Shown: piece after piece, positions 62,055 to 64,000 of the stretch
Layout of the letters: every line of letters starts with the position of its first letter
Position numbering within the stretch: position 1 is the first letter of the stretch
NCBI GenBank assembly: GCA_944385035.1
Contig: CALWVV010000004.1
Coordinates: forward strand, 112,249-176,248
Origin: an uncultured Oscillospiraceae bacterium
Lineage (GTDB): Bacteria > Bacillota > Clostridia > Oscillospirales > Oscillospiraceae
Direction: 5' to 3'
DNA length: 64,000 bases
Program-made: the position numbers and the translations under genes
The notes under the pieces: generated by a model
Databases searched by the model: none
What the model saw: the letters and a program-made list of their open reading frames with translations, nothing else
What the model was told of the DNA's origin: nothing

Positions 62055-63632
62055 TTAAGAAATCGCCTCCAACTCATGGAAGCGGAATTTGATAATAATC
62101 TCTTTTTTCTCGGTCAGCTCTACTCGTTCAATGAGGCTGACCAGCAGTTCCCGGCTCTCCCCTGCAGTTTCGATGAACCTCTGCACCAGTTCCCTGGCCT
62201 GGTCCTCACTGGGGATGGGGCTTTTTTTCTGCAACTCCAGGGCCTGCCGTTTTTCCTCCAGCTGCTCCCGCTCCCCTTTGATCCGGCCGAAGATGCGCTG
62301 GAAGTCCGCCTCCGGCAATAGTCCGCTGAGCCGGTCGGTGTACATCCGGTCCAGGTTGGCGGTGAGGTTGTCAATCTTGGACTGGAGTGTCTGGAGCTCC
62401 ATCTCCAGGCTGCTCTGCTTCCCGGCCTTCTCTACGGCTTCCCGAGCCACAGGCAGCAGCTCGTCTGGGTTCAGGTAGGCCTGGCAGATCTCCCGTACCT
62501 TGGCGACCACCGCGTCGGTCACCGTCTTCTCCTTGATGGAGTGGCAGGTGCAGACGCCCCCTTTGGTAAAACGCTGGTAAGTACGGCAGACGAAGTACAG
62601 CACATCCTCTCCCCTGGCGTTTTTTCGGTTAAGCACCGCCAGCGGATAGCCACACTCGTGGCAGAAGATCATCCCTTTCAGCAGAAAGTCGTAGGTTCGG
62701 CTCCGGGTGTGCTTTCGGCTGTTGACCAGCATCCGCACTTTCCGGAAGGTTTCAGCGTCCACCAAAGGCTCGTGCGTGCCCTCCACCACCACCCAATTGG
62801 CCGGGTCCTGGCGCAGGCACTTTTTTGACTTGTAACTGATCTTCACGCTGCGCCCCTGGACCATGTTGCCGATGTAGGTCTCGTTTTGCAGCATATCGGA
62901 GATCCGCTCGCTGCTCCATAGTCCGGTATAGGGGCCGGGTCTTGCCACCGGGAGATTGGCATAGCTGGCCGGAGTGGGCACTCCCTCCTGGTTGAGGAGG
63001 GTTGCAATGTTCCGGCAGCTTATGCCGGAGAGGGCCAGGGCGAAGATTCGCCGCACGATGGGCGCCACTTCCTCGTCGATGACGATTTTGTTTTTCTCCG
63101 TGGGGTGCATCTTGTAGCCGTACACCGGCTTGCCGCCGATGAACTGTCCCTTCCGCTGCTTATCCCGCTTGACGCTCTTGATCTTCTTGGAAATGTCCTT
63201 TGCGTACATGTCGTTCATGATGGCCCGGAAGGGCGTGATATCGTTAGCCGTGGAGTCCACGCCGGTGTCAATGCCGTCCAGCAGGGAGATGTACCGCACC
63301 CGGTGCTCCGGGAAATACCGCTCCATGTAGTGGCCGGTCATGATGTAGTCACGGCCCAGACGGGAAAGGTCCTTGGTAATGACCATATTTACCTTCTTGG
63401 CCTCAATATCGGCAATCATTCGCTGGAAGCTGGGACGATCAAAATTGGTCCCGCTCCAGCCGTCATCTATATAGGTATCGTAGACGCTCAGCCTATGCTG
63501 CTGCACGAACTCCCGCAGCAGGGATTCCTGGTTCTGAACGCTCTGGGATGGGCCTTCGCTCTCATCCTCCTTGGATAGTCTGATGTATAAAGCCGCATGG
63601 TAATCCATGGGATTGCTTATCTCTAAGTACAT
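62055..63632 (-). CDS. Large serine recombinase (SpoIVCA/TndX-like)
   Basis: This 525-residue site-specific recombinase begins at ATG 63632 behind AGGAGGTACGAC. The resolvase domain has the nucleophile Ser20 in LYIRLSKED, then DDGWSGTNFDRPSFQRM and VITKDLSRLGRDY. The recombinase domain includes GKPVYGYKMHPTEKNKIVID and a zinc ribbon with CHEC, a later CRTYQ and CTCHS. A coiled-coil stretch follows (about 400-470). Its stop is 22 bases from the sigK-like fragment on the same strand, so it is the likely integrase and excisionase of that junction, as SpoIVCA is for skin. It could also belong to a conjugative transposon. Confidence 0.9.
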   Translation of the reverse strand: MYLEISNPMDYHAALYIRLSKEDESEGPSQSVQNQESLLREFVQQHRLSVYDTYIDDGWSGTNFDRPSFQRMIADIEAKKVNMVITKDLSRLGRDYIMTGHYMERYFPEHRVRYISLLDGIDTGVDSTANDITPFRAIMNDMYAKDISKKIKSVKRDKQRKGQFIGGKPVYGYKMHPTEKNKIVIDEEVAPIVRRIFALALSGISCRNIATLLNQEGVPTPASYANLPVARPGPYTGLWSSERISDMLQNETYIGNMVQGRSVKISYKSKKCLRQDPANWVVVEGTHEPLVDAETFRKVRMLVNSRKHTRSRTYDFLLKGMIFCHECGYPLAVLNRKNARGEDVLYFVCRTYQRFTKGGVCTCHSIKEKTVTDAVVAKVREICQAYLNPDELLPVAREAVEKAGKQSSLEMELQTLQSKIDNLTANLDRMYTDRLSGLLPEADFQRIFGRIKGEREQLEEKRQALELQKKSPIPSEDQARELVQRFIETAGESRELLVSLIERVELTEKKEIIIKFRFHELEAIS

Positions 63633-63984
63633 GTCGTACCTCCTGAGACAAGCGGCCATCCATCATAAATATCATAATATTTTGCGCCCATATCGTTATA
63701 TTTTCGACCTGTTTTGGAGATTTTTCTCTATAAAAAGCCGCAAACATCCTGTCATTAGTTTCGGCAGCTTTTCTCCTTCTTCTGTGAAAAAACAATGGAC
63801 AACCGGCACCTGTCCATTCCGTTTCACTGGCATTCCCTCCTTTCCAGTTTGTTACAGCTTATGCTGTCAAAAGACATACCATACTCCATTCCATCTTCAA
63901 CCCACCTATATTTACGTCTCACGGTGGGTCTGTTGACAAAGTGCCACATAATCATGGGCTGGCAGAATAAGTGGGAAGAAAAAA
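63633..63984. other. Gene-free AT-rich stretch upstream of the recombinase gene
   Basis: This interval is AT-richer than its surroundings. I see no gene with a proper ribosome binding site; the open frame at 63607-63936 (+) has unusual composition and crosses the recombinase start. A promoter for the recombinase should lie here, but no sigma-A site is clear, which would fit use of a sporulation sigma factor. Confidence 0.5.
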
Positions 63985-64000
63985 GACGCCCTATGGCGTC
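63979..64000 (-). terminator. Intrinsic terminator of a minus-strand gene beyond the window
   Basis: GACGCC/GGCGTC (63985-63990 with 63995-64000) is followed on the minus strand by six T residues. Its gene lies to the right of the window. Confidence 0.7.

Larger units (their letters stand above)
62033..64000. mobile_element. Left end of a skin-like element inserted in sigK, truncated by the window
   Basis: The segment contains a large serine recombinase next to a broken sigK-like 3' end, the arrangement of sigK-intervening (skin) elements in Bacillus and Clostridioides. The junction should lie near 62027-62054. The right end and cargo genes are outside. Excision in the mother cell would restore the sigma gene if the 5' part sits at the other end on the minus strand. 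Confidence 0.55.

Noticed and set aside
63562-63936. Short open frames around the recombinase start on both strands
   Set aside because: They overlap the recombinase or its leader, have no good ribosome binding site, and show no family resemblance.

Overview
The window is a GC-rich, densely packed stretch of chromosome. It most likely comes from a strictly anaerobic, endospore-forming Clostridia member, and an Oscillospiraceae type (Flavonifractor/Pseudoflavonifractor-like) is my best guess. The evidence is flavodiiron/rubredoxin proteins, sporulation genes (spoIIR, yqfC, yqfD, a YlmC/YmxH protein and a sigK-like 3' fragment), an S-layer-homology protein, AddAB rather than RecBCD, and Gram-positive Shine-Dalgarno sequences. 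Species cannot be fixed from the sequence alone. I found no rRNA, tRNA or CRISPR array.

Layout. 1-480: the end of a flavodiiron protein with a fused rubredoxin domain, then a 40-residue rubredoxin-like protein. 538-1782 (-): family 2 glycosyltransferase. 1945-5384 (+): OpuC/EgtU-like ABC importer (CBS-domain ATPase, permease, permease fused to its binding protein) behind a strong promoter and a leader with a terminator-like hairpin. 5404-5666: a gene-free block of stacked inverted repeats. 5735-5998: YlmC/YmxH. 6126-14385 (-): addB, a pyridoxamine kinase, a half-size EamA transporter, addA. 14703-15974: SLH protein. 16018-21462 (-): yqfC-yqfD-phoH-zinc ribbon-thioesterase, then guaB with its own promoter. 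21567-23396 (-): a large membrane protein of unknown function. 23582-25069: gltX. 25145-26785 (-): ZIP transporter and an RlmA-like methyltransferase. 26910-30218 (+): nth, a YczE-type membrane protein, a DUF2975/HTH pair and small envelope proteins. 30247-33521 (-): a vitamin B12 ABC importer under a cobalamin riboswitch with terminator and antiterminator. 33567-37784 (+): trpS, tagO-like, wecB and an anchored protein. 37781-38831 (-): three small unknown genes. 38914-40930 (+): phosphodiesterase and cardiolipin synthase. 40974-41819 (-): cysteine-rich protein. 42005-43023 (+): DUF4364 and a PNPOx-like protein. 43053-45803 (-): purB and an AI-2E family transporter. 46033-50406 (-): leuCDB and an aspartate-type aminotransferase. 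50515-51141 (+): a Crp/Fnr regulator with a palindrome over its promoter. 51190-58389 (-): SulP transporter, spoIIR, ispE, DUF1015, a small membrane protein, thrH, an aminotransferase and an Lrp regulator. 58526-61733 (-): TAXI-TRAP transporter.

The right end holds the most interesting feature. A large serine recombinase (62055-63632, -) is followed on the same strand by 24 codons that read as the C-terminal end of the sporulation sigma factor SigK, cut off directly upstream. This is the arrangement of one end of a skin-like element that interrupts sigK. The element continues past the end of the window, so the other junction cannot be seen.
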